A DNA stretch of 64,000 bases from Halalkalibacillus sediminis (GCF_002844535.1 NZ_PJNH01000001.1:868001-932000), one strand, 5' to 3'; positions 19,950 through 28,478 are shown, numbered from the stretch's first letter. Notes: a model not told the origin generated them from the letters alone. Program-made: numbers and translations.

Positions 19950-20682
19950 ATTTTTGACAGATGAAAAATATTCTTGATGCTTCATCGTCGTTATTTTCCA
20001 CCGTGGAGAAATCGTAGTAATAACTTACCTTATTGAAGCCGACCTCATTAAGGAAATTCTTAAATTCTTCTTGCAAGAAAGTGCGCTGAGTATGAACCTC
20101 ATCAAATCTTTGGTAACGACCGTCCTTCTCTTGAAGGAAAAAGGTCAAATCATGAATAACTTCAAGTTCTGATCGACCCTGCTCACAAAACCATACATAC
20201 GAATATTCGTCCGCTACTTCAGAATAGATATGATCTGATAACAATTTCTTAATATAAGAAGGACTGTGAGCATCGAAAATGAAGGTACCTCCTTCATTCA
20301 GATGGTCATAGATTTTCTGAAAAGCAATTTTCACGTCTTTTTTATCATTCAAGTAATTAACGACATCACAAAAGCTATAAACTGTATCGAATTTTTCAGC
20401 TAGTGAGAGGCTTCTCACATCATCTTGAAAGAAATGGATCCGGCCCTCAGGGCATTTACTTTTGGCTCTTGAAATCATTTCATTAGATAAGTCAAAAGCT
20501 GATACATTGAAACCCTGATTCACCAAACGAATGGCTATCTCACCCGTTCCACAGCCTACATCCAATATCTTATGGTCACCATTAATCCCCTGATGAAAAT
20601 AGTTGAAGAAGTCAACCCACTCTTCATAAGGTGCGTCAGACATTAGTTGATCATATACTTCAGCCATCTTTTGATACATCAT
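19948..20682 (-). CDS. yqeM: YqeM, class I SAM-dependent methyltransferase
   Basis: Putative methyltransferase of 244 residues with SAM motif I ILDVGCGTGEIAIRL (about 39-53), acidic motif II FDLSNEMI and motif IV TVYSFCDVVNYL. The substrate is unknown. Conservation of the rsfS-yqeM pair in Bacillaceae suggests a link with ribosome assembly or translation, which is inference. It begins 3 nt after rsfS and is last in the operon. Confidence 0.88.
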   Translation of the reverse strand: MMYQKMAEVYDQLMSDAPYEEWVDFFNYFHQGINGDHKILDVGCGTGEIAIRLVNQGFNVSAFDLSNEMISRAKSKCPEGRIHFFQDDVRSLSLAEKFDTVYSFCDVVNYLNDKKDVKIAFQKIYDHLNEGGTFIFDAHSPSYIKKLLSDHIYSEVADEYSYVWFCEQGRSELEVIHDLTFFLQEKDGRYQRFDEVHTQRTFLQEEFKNFLNEVGFNKVSYYYDFSTVENNDDEASRIFFICQK

Positions 20683-20685
20683 AGA

Positions 20686-21033
20686 TTAATTAAAAGACAG
20701 CGGTACGTTATCCGCATCTCCCCACAATTTTTCAATGTTGTAATATGATCTTTCGTCCTTGTGGAATATATGGACAACCACATCATCCAAGTCTACCAAG
20801 ACCCAACGCGCTTGTTCTTTTCCTTCAATTTTCTTTACTTCTATTCCTTTTTCTTCTACAGCATCCTTTATTGCTTTACTAATGGCATCCACCTGACGTT
20901 CATTTGATCCATTACAAATCAAGAAGTAGTCTGCAATTAATGACACCTCTCTCATGTCGAGGGCTACTATATCCTCAGCACGCTTGTCATCACAAGCTTT
21001 AGCTGCTATCTCTAATAATTCTTTACTTTCCAT
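20686..21033 (-). CDS. rsfS: Ribosome silencing factor RsfS
   Basis: Binds uL14 on the 50S subunit and blocks joining with 30S, lowering translation in starvation. The 115 residues show the RsfS/DUF143 core: VALDMREVSLIADYFLICNG, SNERQVDAISKAI and WVLVDLDDVVVHIFHKDERSYYNIEKLW (described by key words, not a full alignment). Length matches B. subtilis YqeL. It follows yqeK by 19 nt in the conserved nadD-yqeK-rsfS block. Confidence 0.95.
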   Translation of the reverse strand: MESKELLEIAAKACDDKRAEDIVALDMREVSLIADYFLICNGSNERQVDAISKAIKDAVEEKGIEVKKIEGKEQARWVLVDLDDVVVHIFHKDERSYYNIEKLWGDADNVPLSFN

Positions 21034-21052
21034 TCAATGAAACCTCCAATAA

Positions 21053-21622
21053 TTATTTATAAATTTGTTGTGTTAATTGATTGTAAGCCTGAAAAGTATC
21101 AGGGTAAATCGGTTGTTTCCTATTCATTAAAAAGTCGATGCTATGCTTTAAAGCGTACCTGCAAGCATGATCTAAATCGGACTGAGCCAAATCTCGTGCT
21201 TCATGAACTGCTTCGAATGTTCGACCAGGTTCAATATAATCAGCGATGAAGACAATTTTATCTGTGGTGCTCATATGAATCCTACCTGTAGTGTGGTATC
21301 TGATCGCATCCAAAATCTCAGGATCATTTAACAGGAACATTCTCTCGACTACTTTTGAGCCTACAGGGCCATGCCAAAGCTCATGATGATAATGCAAAAG
21401 ATCTTTGGGCAAATCACCGCTATTGATAATCCAAGAACGAAGTACATCCCGGTCCATATCCTTCGAGAAATCATGGAGGGCTGCTGCTATACCGATTTTC
21501 GAGGCATTTTCTCCGTGTAAATCCGCTAGTCGGAGAGCCGTCTCTGTTACGCGTTCTACATGTTCATATCTCTTTTGGTTGAGTACTTCTTTTGAATGTG
21601 CCAGTGCTTGTTCAGTCTTCAT
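21053..21622 (-). CDS. yqeK: YqeK, HD-domain Ap4A hydrolase (symmetrical)
   Basis: HD-domain phosphohydrolase; members cleave diadenosine tetraphosphate to two ADP. The 189-residue protein carries EHVERVTETA, AALHDFSKDMDRD (HD pair) and HHELWHGPVGSKVVE, which supply the metal ligands, and a later TDKIVFIADYIEPGR. It overlaps the end of nadD by 11 nt, implying translational coupling. Confidence 0.92.
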   Translation of the reverse strand: MKTEQALAHSKEVLNQKRYEHVERVTETALRLADLHGENASKIGIAAALHDFSKDMDRDVLRSWIINSGDLPKDLLHYHHELWHGPVGSKVVERMFLLNDPEILDAIRYHTTGRIHMSTTDKIVFIADYIEPGRTFEAVHEARDLAQSDLDHACRYALKHSIDFLMNRKQPIYPDTFQAYNQLTQQIYK

Positions 21623-22175
21623 AAAGATGATTCTCCTTTATATATTCCCTCACTGAATCCGGCAAACCGACGGGAACTCTTCCTAATTTTATATTCTCTC
21701 TTATATCTGTTGAAGAGACCTCTATTGGAGGCATTTCTACTATCAGAACATCTTGGTCATTAGGATTATTATACCCTTTTCTTTGCACACCGACGAACTG
21801 GATTAACTGCTTCAGTTCATCTATTCGATGCCATTTTGGAAGGTAATCAATCATATCCCCACCAATGATGAAATAGAATTGGTTTTTAGGATATAGTTTT
21901 TTCAGTTCTTTTACCGTATCCAAAGTGTATGATTTTCCTTCACGTTTGTATTCAATTGTAGAAATTGAAAGTTGATCTTCTCCATCAATTAATAAGCGCA
22001 GCATATTCAAACGATGTTGAGAATCAGCCCTTGCTCCTTCTTTATGAGGGGGTGTGTAAGTTGGAATTAGCCATACTTCATCTAATTCTAAACTTTCTAA
22101 TACTGTTTTAACGAGCTGAATGTGCCCAATATGTGGAGGATCAAATGTACCTCCAAACAATCCGATTTTCTTCAT
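21612..22175 (-). CDS. nadD: Nicotinate-nucleotide adenylyltransferase NadD
   Basis: Makes nicotinic acid adenine dinucleotide from NaMN and ATP in NAD synthesis. The nucleotidyltransferase motif GGTFDPPHIGHIQL (about 8-21) and the C-terminal VSSTDIRENI are both intact, and LIPTYTPPHK lies between. The 187 residues are typical. The gene overlaps yqeK and lies 17 nt after yhbY. Confidence 0.97.
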   Translation of the reverse strand: MKKIGLFGGTFDPPHIGHIQLVKTVLESLELDEVWLIPTYTPPHKEGARADSQHRLNMLRLLIDGEDQLSISTIEYKREGKSYTLDTVKELKKLYPKNQFYFIIGGDMIDYLPKWHRIDELKQLIQFVGVQRKGYNNPNDQDVLIVEMPPIEVSSTDIRENIKLGRVPVGLPDSVREYIKENHLYED

Positions 22176-22192
22176 AGTATTTGCTCACTTTT

Positions 22193-22483
22193 TTAAGGTA
22201 ATTGTAATTGCTTGTTTTCTTTAGACTCTTTGTACAACACAATGATGTTACCTATAACTTGTACAAGCTCAGCATTTGTTCCTTGTGTCAGCTGATCTGC
22301 CACATCTGTCTTATCATCCATATTATTTTGAAGAATAGATACTTTGATCAATTCTCTTTTTTCAAGAGCTTCATTGATTTGTTCAATCATATTTTCATTT
22401 ACTCCCATTTTTCCAACTTGGAAAATAGGGTTCAAGTGGTGTGCTTCTTTTCTTAAATAACGCTTTTGTTTACCAGTCAACAT
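22193..22483 (-). CDS. yhbY: Ribosome assembly RNA-binding protein YhbY (YqeI)
   Basis: A 96-residue CRS1-YhbY (CRM) domain protein that associates with pre-50S particles. It starts MLTGKQKRYLRKEAHHLNPIF and has the RNA-binding loop QVGKMGVNENMIEQI (about 22-36), which corresponds to the conserved GKxG motif. It lies in the yqeH-aroE-yhbY-nadD block, next to the ribosome GTPase gene yqeH. Confidence 0.93.
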   Translation of the reverse strand: MLTGKQKRYLRKEAHHLNPIFQVGKMGVNENMIEQINEALEKRELIKVSILQNNMDDKTDVADQLTQGTNAELVQVIGNIIVLYKESKENKQLQLP

Positions 22484-22500
22484 GATAAGAAGCTCCCTTC

Positions 22501-23304
22501 CTATAATTTATTATTAAAATAATTTTTGTTAACTTCTAAGCCTGTCCAAATTTCAAATGACTCAGCAGCCTGCTCCCAAAGCATTGACTCCCCAAATAGG
22601 AGCGAACAACCAATTTCTTCTGCCTTTTCAAGAAATGGGGTCTTTTTGGGATGGTATACTATATCACTTGCTATTGTGTTATCGGAAAGGTTAGTTAAAG
22701 AGATTAGTGACTGCTTACTGCGGCTAAGAGGTGTTGTTTGGATGACTAAGTCGTATGAAGCAAGATCAGCTTCTGCTTGTGATATTGATTTAGCCTCACT
22801 ATTATTATATAAATCGGCAAGATTTTCAGCTCTGCTAATCGTTCGATTTGTTAAATCAGCCTGGCTTACCCCGTTATCTTGCAAAATATATAAAATTCCT
22901 TTTGCAGCGCCACCTGCCCCAATAATCAGTACCTTTTTATTTTTTAACTCATTTGTGAACTCTGGATAGTAATTTTTAAGCGAACGGTAGTATCCGATCC
23001 CGTCCGTATTATAACCAATCCAACGACCGTCTACGTTCTTGACGGTGTTAACCGCTCCCATTCTAATAGCATGACCATCTAGTTCATCCAAATATAGGAT
23101 AATGCTCTCTTTGAAAGGAATAGTAACGTTAAAACCGTGATATTCTTCTCTTTTTAACTGCTCTATGACTCCTGAGCCCTCAAGGTCCTCTACTTCATGC
23201 AAATCGTATATTCCTTTAAGGTCAAACATCTTCAAAAATGTTTGATGAATCCCTGGAGATAACGATTCTTTTACTGGATTCCCAACTAATCCAAGGCGAT
23301 ACAT
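22501..23304 (-). CDS. aroE: Shikimate dehydrogenase (NADP+) AroE
   Basis: Reduces 3-dehydroshikimate to shikimate in aromatic amino acid synthesis. The substrate domain shows GNPVKESLSPGIH and NVTIPFKES, where the Lys is catalytic. The NADP domain has VLIIGAGGAAKGIL and the basic cofactor patch NRTISRA. The C-terminal FGESMLWEQAAESFEIWTG is typical, as is the length (267). It is embedded in the otherwise ribosome-related yqe operon, as in B. subtilis. Confidence 0.96.
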   Translation of the reverse strand: MYRLGLVGNPVKESLSPGIHQTFLKMFDLKGIYDLHEVEDLEGSGVIEQLKREEYHGFNVTIPFKESIILYLDELDGHAIRMGAVNTVKNVDGRWIGYNTDGIGYYRSLKNYYPEFTNELKNKKVLIIGAGGAAKGILYILQDNGVSQADLTNRTISRAENLADLYNNSEAKSISQAEADLASYDLVIQTTPLSRSKQSLISLTNLSDNTIASDIVYHPKKTPFLEKAEEIGCSLLFGESMLWEQAAESFEIWTGLEVNKNYFNNKL

Positions 23305-23317
23305 ATTGTATTCCCCC

Positions 23318-24418
23318 TTATATTATTGGATCCCTCAGCATGACCTTGACACCTTTAGGGGCATATACCTTAACTCTTACACCCTTCTCAGGTACTTTCA
23401 CCCAACCCAATCCTGAGATGACCACGTCCATGGAAGAATTTAATGTGAAAGTATGAGCTTCTAATTCTGGCCAGTTTCTTAAGGTGTTTTCACCGGGTGG
23501 GGAAAGCATTTCACCCAAATGATCTTCATAAAGACGATCAGCATTTTCCTGCTTTGTACGGTGGATTGTCAACTCGTTCGAAAAATAGCAAATATAACCG
23601 TGCTTTTCATCTGCATTATCGATATCTATTCTAGCTAGTCCACCGATATACAAGGTTTGACCCTGATTCAATTGGTAGACCCTCGGTTTAATTTCTTTTT
23701 TAGGGGTTACTACCTTCAAATCATTATCGGATAATAAATGAGCCATTTGGTGTGCATTTACCACTCCTGGTGTATCGATCATTGAAGAAGTCTCGTCTAA
23801 CGGTATATCAATAAAACCGAGTGTTGTTCCAGGGAAATATGAAGTAGTGATCACTTCTTGATTTTCGACGTTTTTACTTATCAAATAATTGATGAACGTA
23901 GATTTACCCACATTCGTACATCCAACAACGTATATATCTTTCCCTTTTCTTATTTTCTCTAATTCAAACGCAACCTCATTCATTCCAGTACCTTTTACAG
24001 AACTTACAAGGAAAATGTCTTGTACTTGGATTCCGAAGTCTTTTGCAACCTTCCTCATCCACTGTTTGACTTTATTTAGGTTCGTCGATTTAGGTAATAG
24101 ATCAACCTTGTTCCCAATTAGAATAACAGGTTTATTACCTACTAAACGGTGAATGGAAGGAATGAAGCTTCCATGCACATCAAAAATATCAACGACATTG
24201 ACAATTGTTCCTTCGTAGCTACTAATCTGATCCAAAATCTTTAGAAAATCAGATGCACCCATATCGACATCTTGTACTTCATTATAATGTTTCAACCGGA
24301 AACATCGCTTGCAAATAACTTCTTCACGTTCGAGTGCTGTGGGTGGTGCATATCCTATCTTTGATTTATCCTCTGTCTGGATTTCTGCGCCACACCCTTG
24401 GCAATAGATTGCTTCCAT
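23318..24418 (-). CDS. yqeH: Ribosome biogenesis GTPase YqeH
   Basis: Circularly permuted GTPase needed for 30S assembly. An N-terminal zinc finger has CQGCG (6-10) and CKRCF (about 36-40). The G motifs run in permuted order: NKVDL (G4), then VSSVKG (G5), GCTNVGKST (G1) and DTPG (G3). A C-terminal RNA-binding domain follows; total 366 residues. It begins 1 nt after yqeG, so the two are clearly coupled. Confidence 0.96.
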   Translation of the reverse strand: MEAIYCQGCGAEIQTEDKSKIGYAPPTALEREEVICKRCFRLKHYNEVQDVDMGASDFLKILDQISSYEGTIVNVVDIFDVHGSFIPSIHRLVGNKPVILIGNKVDLLPKSTNLNKVKQWMRKVAKDFGIQVQDIFLVSSVKGTGMNEVAFELEKIRKGKDIYVVGCTNVGKSTFINYLISKNVENQEVITTSYFPGTTLGFIDIPLDETSSMIDTPGVVNAHQMAHLLSDNDLKVVTPKKEIKPRVYQLNQGQTLYIGGLARIDIDNADEKHGYICYFSNELTIHRTKQENADRLYEDHLGEMLSPPGENTLRNWPELEAHTFTLNSSMDVVISGLGWVKVPEKGVRVKVYAPKGVKVMLRDPII

Positions 24419-24419
24419 A

Positions 24420-24944
24420 TTACTCCTCCCAGTTCAACTTCCCTTTACTTTTAAAATAATCCAATAAACGTTTTTCAATTAATCGATTAAAACGAGTAAA
24501 AAAACCGTCAGTTTCTACAATTGGTACTACTAATACAGTAAATAGATTGGCACGATTGCCACCGAACACATCCGTCAATAACTGATCACCGACTACGACA
24601 ATCTGTTCTTCAGGTAACTCCATTGCTTTTTTTGCTCGCTTGAAAGCAGCACGTTTGGGTTTTCGAGCTTTATATATAAATGGGATATCCAGTGGTTCAG
24701 AGAAGAAAGAGACACGCTTTTCACTATTGTTAGACATGATCGTCACTTCAATGCCTGAACTTTTCAAATGTTTGAACCACTCTATTATTTCTGGAGTTGC
24801 TTCGGCTTGGTCCCAAGCAACTAGAGTATTATCTAAATCTGTGATGACACCTTTTATACCTTTTTCATGCAAAAACTCTGGTGTAATTTCAAATACCGTT
24901 TGAACATGGTCGTTCGGTAAAAAATTATTTAACAACGAATTCAC
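24420..24944 (-). CDS. yqeG: YqeG, HAD-IIIA family phosphatase
   Basis: A 174-residue HAD phosphatase with motif I DLDNTLVAWD (about 36-45), motif II TIMSNNS and motif III/IV KPKRAAFKRA...VVGDQLLTDVFGGNRA. The substrate in bacteria is not established; eukaryotic relatives include a mitochondrial phosphatidylglycerophosphatase. It is the first gene of the yqeG-to-yqeM operon, behind a sigma-A promoter at 24969-24997. Confidence 0.9.
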   Translation of the reverse strand: MNSLLNNFLPNDHVQTVFEITPEFLHEKGIKGVITDLDNTLVAWDQAEATPEIIEWFKHLKSSGIEVTIMSNNSEKRVSFFSEPLDIPFIYKARKPKRAAFKRAKKAMELPEEQIVVVGDQLLTDVFGGNRANLFTVLVVPIVETDGFFTRFNRLIEKRLLDYFKSKGKLNWEE

Positions 24945-24968
24945 CTCAATTTACTCTTGCTAACCTTC

Positions 24969-24997
24969 ATCATAAACAATTCTAAGCCTTGTTTCAA
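24969..24997 (-). promoter_or_regulatory. Sigma-A promoter of the yqeG operon
   Basis: TTGAAA (24997-24992) and TATGAT (24974-24969) with a 17-nt spacer, about 25 nt upstream of yqeG. The stretch from here to 25310 is AT-rich and holds nothing else I can name. Confidence 0.7.
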
Positions 24998-25313
24998 AGA
25001 AATTTCATTAATCTTGGAAAAACTGACGAGGAAATATGTGAAGAACTAATACAAAAGATCAGGAAATAAAACAAGAAACTTTTAAAATCTTTGAACCGCT
25101 ATCTGCCACCACTCGGTTTACTATTGCACAATAAAGCTCCCATCAATTGCTAATAATCGACATTTTCCTACGTCATGATTACTTGGTGAGTTGATTCAAG
25201 TTTATTAAGAAACCTTTGTTTTCCTAGAGATTATTTTTAAATTTACTGATTTGTGCAATTTAAATTTGTGAAAATAACATAAATCGTTCGACAAATAGCT
25301 TCATTTTTCTCGC

Positions 25314-25409
25314 TGTGGATAAACAAATCAACAATCTCCACAGCAGTATGACAACTATCGAGGCAATTACACACATCTTTACCCACAAGTTATGCACAAG
25401 TTATTAACA
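25314..25409. promoter_or_regulatory. DnaA-box cluster upstream of sda
   Basis: One perfect box on minus (TTATCCACA, 25322-25314) and one consensus box on plus (TTATGCACA, 25390-25398). Two further boxes on plus have one mismatch each: TTACCCACA (25379-25387) and TTATTAACA (25401-25409). The last three lie within 31 nt, directly ahead of the sda -35 box. In B. subtilis DnaA activates sda directly to couple sporulation to replication, so the same control is likely here. Confidence 0.85.
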
Positions 25410-25420
25410 CTTTACCTCAG

Positions 25421-25449
25421 TTGAGCAACCAAGTATTTCGTGATACGAT
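25421..25449 (+). promoter_or_regulatory. Candidate sigma-A promoter of sda
   Basis: TTGAGC (25421-25426) and TACGAT (25444-25449) with a 17-nt spacer. The -10 is imperfect, in keeping with a promoter that needs an activator. The -35 lies 11 nt after the last DnaA box. Confidence 0.6.
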
Positions 25450-25469
25450 ACATTTATCGAAAAACACCT

Positions 25470-25505
25470 AAGGAGGTGCTAGCCGAATAGGCTAATGAAA
25501 TTATG
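25470..25505 (+). promoter_or_regulatory. Unusual sda ribosome binding site with intervening hairpin
   Basis: AAGGAGGTG (25470-25478) is a near-perfect Shine-Dalgarno but lies 24 nt before the sda ATG (25503). A 15-nt hairpin, TAGCC-GAATA-GGCTA (25480-25494), fills the gap, reducing the effective spacing to 9 nt. An out-of-frame ATG at 25495 directly after the hairpin opens an 11-codon frame. Confidence 0.65.
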
Positions 25506-25643
25506 GAACAATTATCAAATCAGTTGTTAATCGAATCATATGGTAAAGCAAAAGACTTAAAGCTGAATAGAGATTTTATTAAACTGATTGAAGATGAACT
25601 TAAAAAGAGGGGTCTTCAAGAACAATTCAAAAAACTTTCATAA
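25503..25643 (+). CDS. sda: Sporulation histidine kinase inhibitor Sda
   Basis: A 46-residue helical hairpin protein that binds sporulation kinases KinA/KinB and blocks phosphorelay entry while replication is active or damaged. [26 protein letters not shown] match the B. subtilis protein in order and length. A stop codon at 25488 in frame rules out a longer form, so ATG 25503 is the only ATG start. B. subtilis sda is also beside yqeG. A DnaA-box cluster and its own terminator flank it. Confidence 0.93.
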   Translation: MEQLSNQLLIESYGKAKDLKLNRDFIKLIEDELKKRGLQEQFKKLS

Positions 25644-25665
25644 ATAAATTTTTCTTCCTATATAT

Positions 25666-25697
25666 AACTGGCTGTTTTTTTCTAGCCAGTTTTTTTA
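25666..25697 (+). terminator. Intrinsic terminator of sda
   Basis: AACTGGCT and AGCCAGTT arms around a T-rich 10-nt loop, followed by a long T run. Confidence 0.85.
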
Positions 25698-25748
25698 TTT
25701 TCTCTGAAAGTAACATACTTATGCTTTTCAAATGTTTCAAAATATCGT

Positions 25749-25754
25749 TATAAT
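25749..25754 (+). promoter_or_regulatory. -10 box of the Mrp operon promoter
   Basis: A perfect TATAAT 48 nt before mrpA. The matching -35 position (TTTCAA, 17 nt upstream) fits the consensus poorly, so the promoter may be weak or regulated. Confidence 0.5.
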
Positions 25755-25802
25755 GTTACTGTATTATCGCTTCTAAGAATTCATTGAAAGGATGAACATT
25801 GA

Positions 25803-28136
25803 ATGACTCTCGCCATATTTGCTCCACTACTGATTGCTATACTAATTCCTTTCCTAAGCAAGTGGAAGCATCGTATTCACACAGGTTGGTTGATCTTACC
25901 TGTCCCTTTAGCTATATTTATATATTTCTTACAGTATGTAGGTGCTGATTTTCAAACCGCAACTTCAACTTTGAGTTGGGTTCCTTCTATGGATATAACC
26001 TTCTCATTTTATTTAGATGGATTGAGTTTATTATTCGCTTTATTAATTAGTGGAATCGGGACATTGGTCGTCTTGTATTCCATTTATTATTTGAACCATA
26101 AAGAGAGATTAGGACACTTCTATACTTACTTGTACATATTCATGTCGTCCATGCTTGGTGTTGTACTATCTGATAATGTGTACGCTTTGTATACGTTCTG
26201 GGAATTCACATCCTTATCCTCTTTCTTACTGATCGGTTATTGGCACTTTAAAGAACGTTCAAGATATGGTGCTTTAAAGTCAATGATGATCACTGTATTT
26301 GGTGGGTTAAGCATGCTCGCTGGCCTAATCATTTTAACGGTTGTCACTGAAACGACCAGTATCCAAGGTATGATAGAACAGTCAGACGTGATTGTTGAAA
26401 GTGCAGCTTTTCCTTTCATTCTAGTGTTCCTAATTCTAGGAGCCTTTACTAAGTCTGCTCAGTTCCCTTTCCATATTTGGTTACCAGATGCTATGGAAGC
26501 CCCGACACCTGTTAGTGCTTACCTTCACTCCGCAACTATGGTAAAAGCAGGTATTTACTTAATCGCAAGATTTTCACCAATTTTCGAGGGTGTACCAAGC
26601 TTTTTCATTATTGTAAGTATTTTTGGTATTACTACATTAGCTTGGGCTTCTTATATGGCTGTGAGGCAAACTGACTTGAAAGCGATTCTTGCATTTTCAA
26701 CGATCAGTCAATTAGGTATGATTATGGCAATGCTCGGTTTCGGAACAAGTGCCGCGATATTTGCTGCTGTCTTCCACATCTTAAACCATGCAACCTTTAA
26801 AGGAAGCTTGTTTATGATCGCTGGTATTATCGACCATGAAACAGGCTCAAGAGATATCCGTAAACTTGGCGGACTGATGACCCTGATGCCTATTTCAGCA
26901 ACGTTAGCCATTTTCGGTACATTTTCCATGGCGGGGGTTCCACTTCCATTCTTAAATGGATTCTATAGTAAGGAAATGTTCTTTGGAGCTACACTCGAAC
27001 TTGGTGGATACACAGGTTCTTTCGTGGAAACATTGATTATCGCAATTCCATGGGTAGCTGTCATCGGGAGCATATTTACATTCGTGTATTCAATGTATTT
27101 ATTCTTTGGAACATTCAGAGGTAAATTCGACGAAAGTGCTGTGCCTCAGAAGCCCCATGAAGCACCGCTCATGATGTTGTTACCACCTGCTATTTTAGTG
27201 TTAGGCGTCATCATCATCGGAATTTTCCCGAACATTTTCAATTACTCACTATTGACCCACTCAGCTGCGGCTATTTACGGTGAGTCCGTTTCAAAAGAAA
27301 TCTACTTTTGGCACGGTTTCGGTTGGCCACTTTACATGTCCATGATCGTCTTAGGGGTAGGTACATTATTATTCCTGACGAAAAAATATTGGGAAAAGAT
27401 ATACATTGTGTTGCCTGGTAAGCTGAGTTTCAACAGAGTGTATGACTGGATGATGAAACGTCTAGAAACTTCGTCTGAGAAGATTACATCATTTTATATG
27501 ACAGGTTCTTTACGTCATTATATGATCATGATTTTGGTCTCAATCTTTGCGATAACCGGTTATTACTTGTGGATCAGCGATGGGGTCAACTTCAATTTTA
27601 ACGATGTCGCACCAATAACTGCTACAGAGGTAATTGTTGCTGTAATTATGGCTATTGCAGCTATTGGTACCACTATGGCTAAAAATCGTATCGCAGCTAT
27701 ACTGATTCTTGGTATTGTTGGTTACGGCCTAGCGATACTTTTCGTTCTATATAGTGCTCCAGACTTAGCACTTACACAATTAATTGTTGAAACGGTGACT
27801 GTTGTATTGTTTTTACTATGTTTCTATCACCTTCCGAACCTGACAAAATCCGAAGATACTCTTACAACAAAAGGTACGAATCTATTTGTTGCACTTGGGT
27901 ATGGACTTCTAATGATGTTTATCGGAATCAGTGCTTATAACACTACTTTTAATGAACCGATTTCGAAGTTTTTCATTGAAAACACTTATAAACTGGGCGG
28001 CGGGGACAATGCCGTCAACGTAATACTAGTAGACTTCCGTGGAATTGATACGTTATTTGAAGTAGCCGTTTTATTTAGTGCTGCTTTAGCAATTTACGCG
28101 ATGATTAAACTACGCAAAAACAAGGAGGCGAAATAA
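25803..28136 (+). CDS. mrpA: Mrp/Mnh Na+/H+ antiporter subunit A
   Basis: Largest subunit of the multi-subunit Na+(K+)/H+ antiporter; 777 residues with about 20 membrane helices. The NuoL-like part has YTFWEFTSLSSFLLIGYW (key Glu) and HIWLPDAMEAPTPVSAYLHSATMVKAGIY (key Lys and loop). The C-terminal DUF4040-type part has VLYSAPDLALTQLIVETVTV and ends VILVDFRGIDTLFEVAVL, the normal end of MrpA. There is therefore no truncation and no fused MrpB domain. TTG or ATG choice is clear: ATG 25803 after GAAAGGATG. It is first of a plus-strand operon. Confidence 0.95.
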   Translation: MTLAIFAPLLIAILIPFLSKWKHRIHTGWLILPVPLAIFIYFLQYVGADFQTATSTLSWVPSMDITFSFYLDGLSLLFALLISGIGTLVVLYSIYYLNHKERLGHFYTYLYIFMSSMLGVVLSDNVYALYTFWEFTSLSSFLLIGYWHFKERSRYGALKSMMITVFGGLSMLAGLIILTVVTETTSIQGMIEQSDVIVESAAFPFILVFLILGAFTKSAQFPFHIWLPDAMEAPTPVSAYLHSATMVKAGIYLIARFSPIFEGVPSFFIIVSIFGITTLAWASYMAVRQTDLKAILAFSTISQLGMIMAMLGFGTSAAIFAAVFHILNHATFKGSLFMIAGIIDHETGSRDIRKLGGLMTLMPISATLAIFGTFSMAGVPLPFLNGFYSKEMFFGATLELGGYTGSFVETLIIAIPWVAVIGSIFTFVYSMYLFFGTFRGKFDESAVPQKPHEAPLMMLLPPAILVLGVIIIGIFPNIFNYSLLTHSAAAIYGESVSKEIYFWHGFGWPLYMSMIVLGVGTLLFLTKKYWEKIYIVLPGKLSFNRVYDWMMKRLETSSEKITSFYMTGSLRHYMIMILVSIFAITGYYLWISDGVNFNFNDVAPITATEVIVAVIMAIAAIGTTMAKNRIAAILILGIVGYGLAILFVLYSAPDLALTQLIVETVTVVLFLLCFYHLPNLTKSEDTLTTKGTNLFVALGYGLLMMFIGISAYNTTFNEPISKFFIENTYKLGGGDNAVNVILVDFRGIDTLFEVAVLFSAALAIYAMIKLRKNKEAK

Positions 28137-28139
28137 AAC

Positions 28140-28478
28140 ATGGAAATAGTTATGTCCGTCTTAGCCTCCATTTTATTCGCCACCGGCGTTTATAATTTAT
28201 TGCAAAAACAACTATTAAGAATCGTAATCGGAACTGCGCTTATTTCTCATGGTGCCCATCTATTCATTTTAACCATGGGGAAACTTAAGCGTGGAGCTCC
28301 TCCAGTACTGGTGGATAGGGTCAGCGACTATGCAGACCCCTTGCCACAAGCGTTGATTCTGACTTCAATCGTTATCAGTTTTGGTGTAACAAGTTTTCTA
28401 CTAGTGCTTTCTTATCGGGCTTATACGATAAACCAAACGGATAATATGGAAGAAATGCGAGGTTCAAACGATGAATAA
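28140..28478 (+). CDS. mrpC: Mrp/Mnh Na+/H+ antiporter subunit C
   Basis: NuoK-like subunit of 112 residues with three membrane helices. TGVYNLLQKQLLRIVIGTALISHGAHLFIL and DPLPQALILTSIVISFG are MnhC signatures. It begins 3 nt after the mrpA stop, where mrpB would be expected, and overlaps mrpD by 8 nt. AAGGAGG lies inside the end of mrpA. Confidence 0.94.
   Translation: MEIVMSVLASILFATGVYNLLQKQLLRIVIGTALISHGAHLFILTMGKLKRGAPPVLVDRVSDYADPLPQALILTSIVISFGVTSFLLVLSYRAYTINQTDNMEEMRGSNDE

Noticed and set aside
22526-22969. 147-codon plus-strand frame opposite aroE
   Set aside because: It is a shadow of the well-supported aroE gene, with no family features.
28130-28145. Possibility that mrpB is hidden by a frameshift or fused to mrpA
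   Set aside because: The mrpA end matches the normal MrpA C-terminus and only 3 nt separate it from mrpC, leaving no room for a roughly 140-codon gene.
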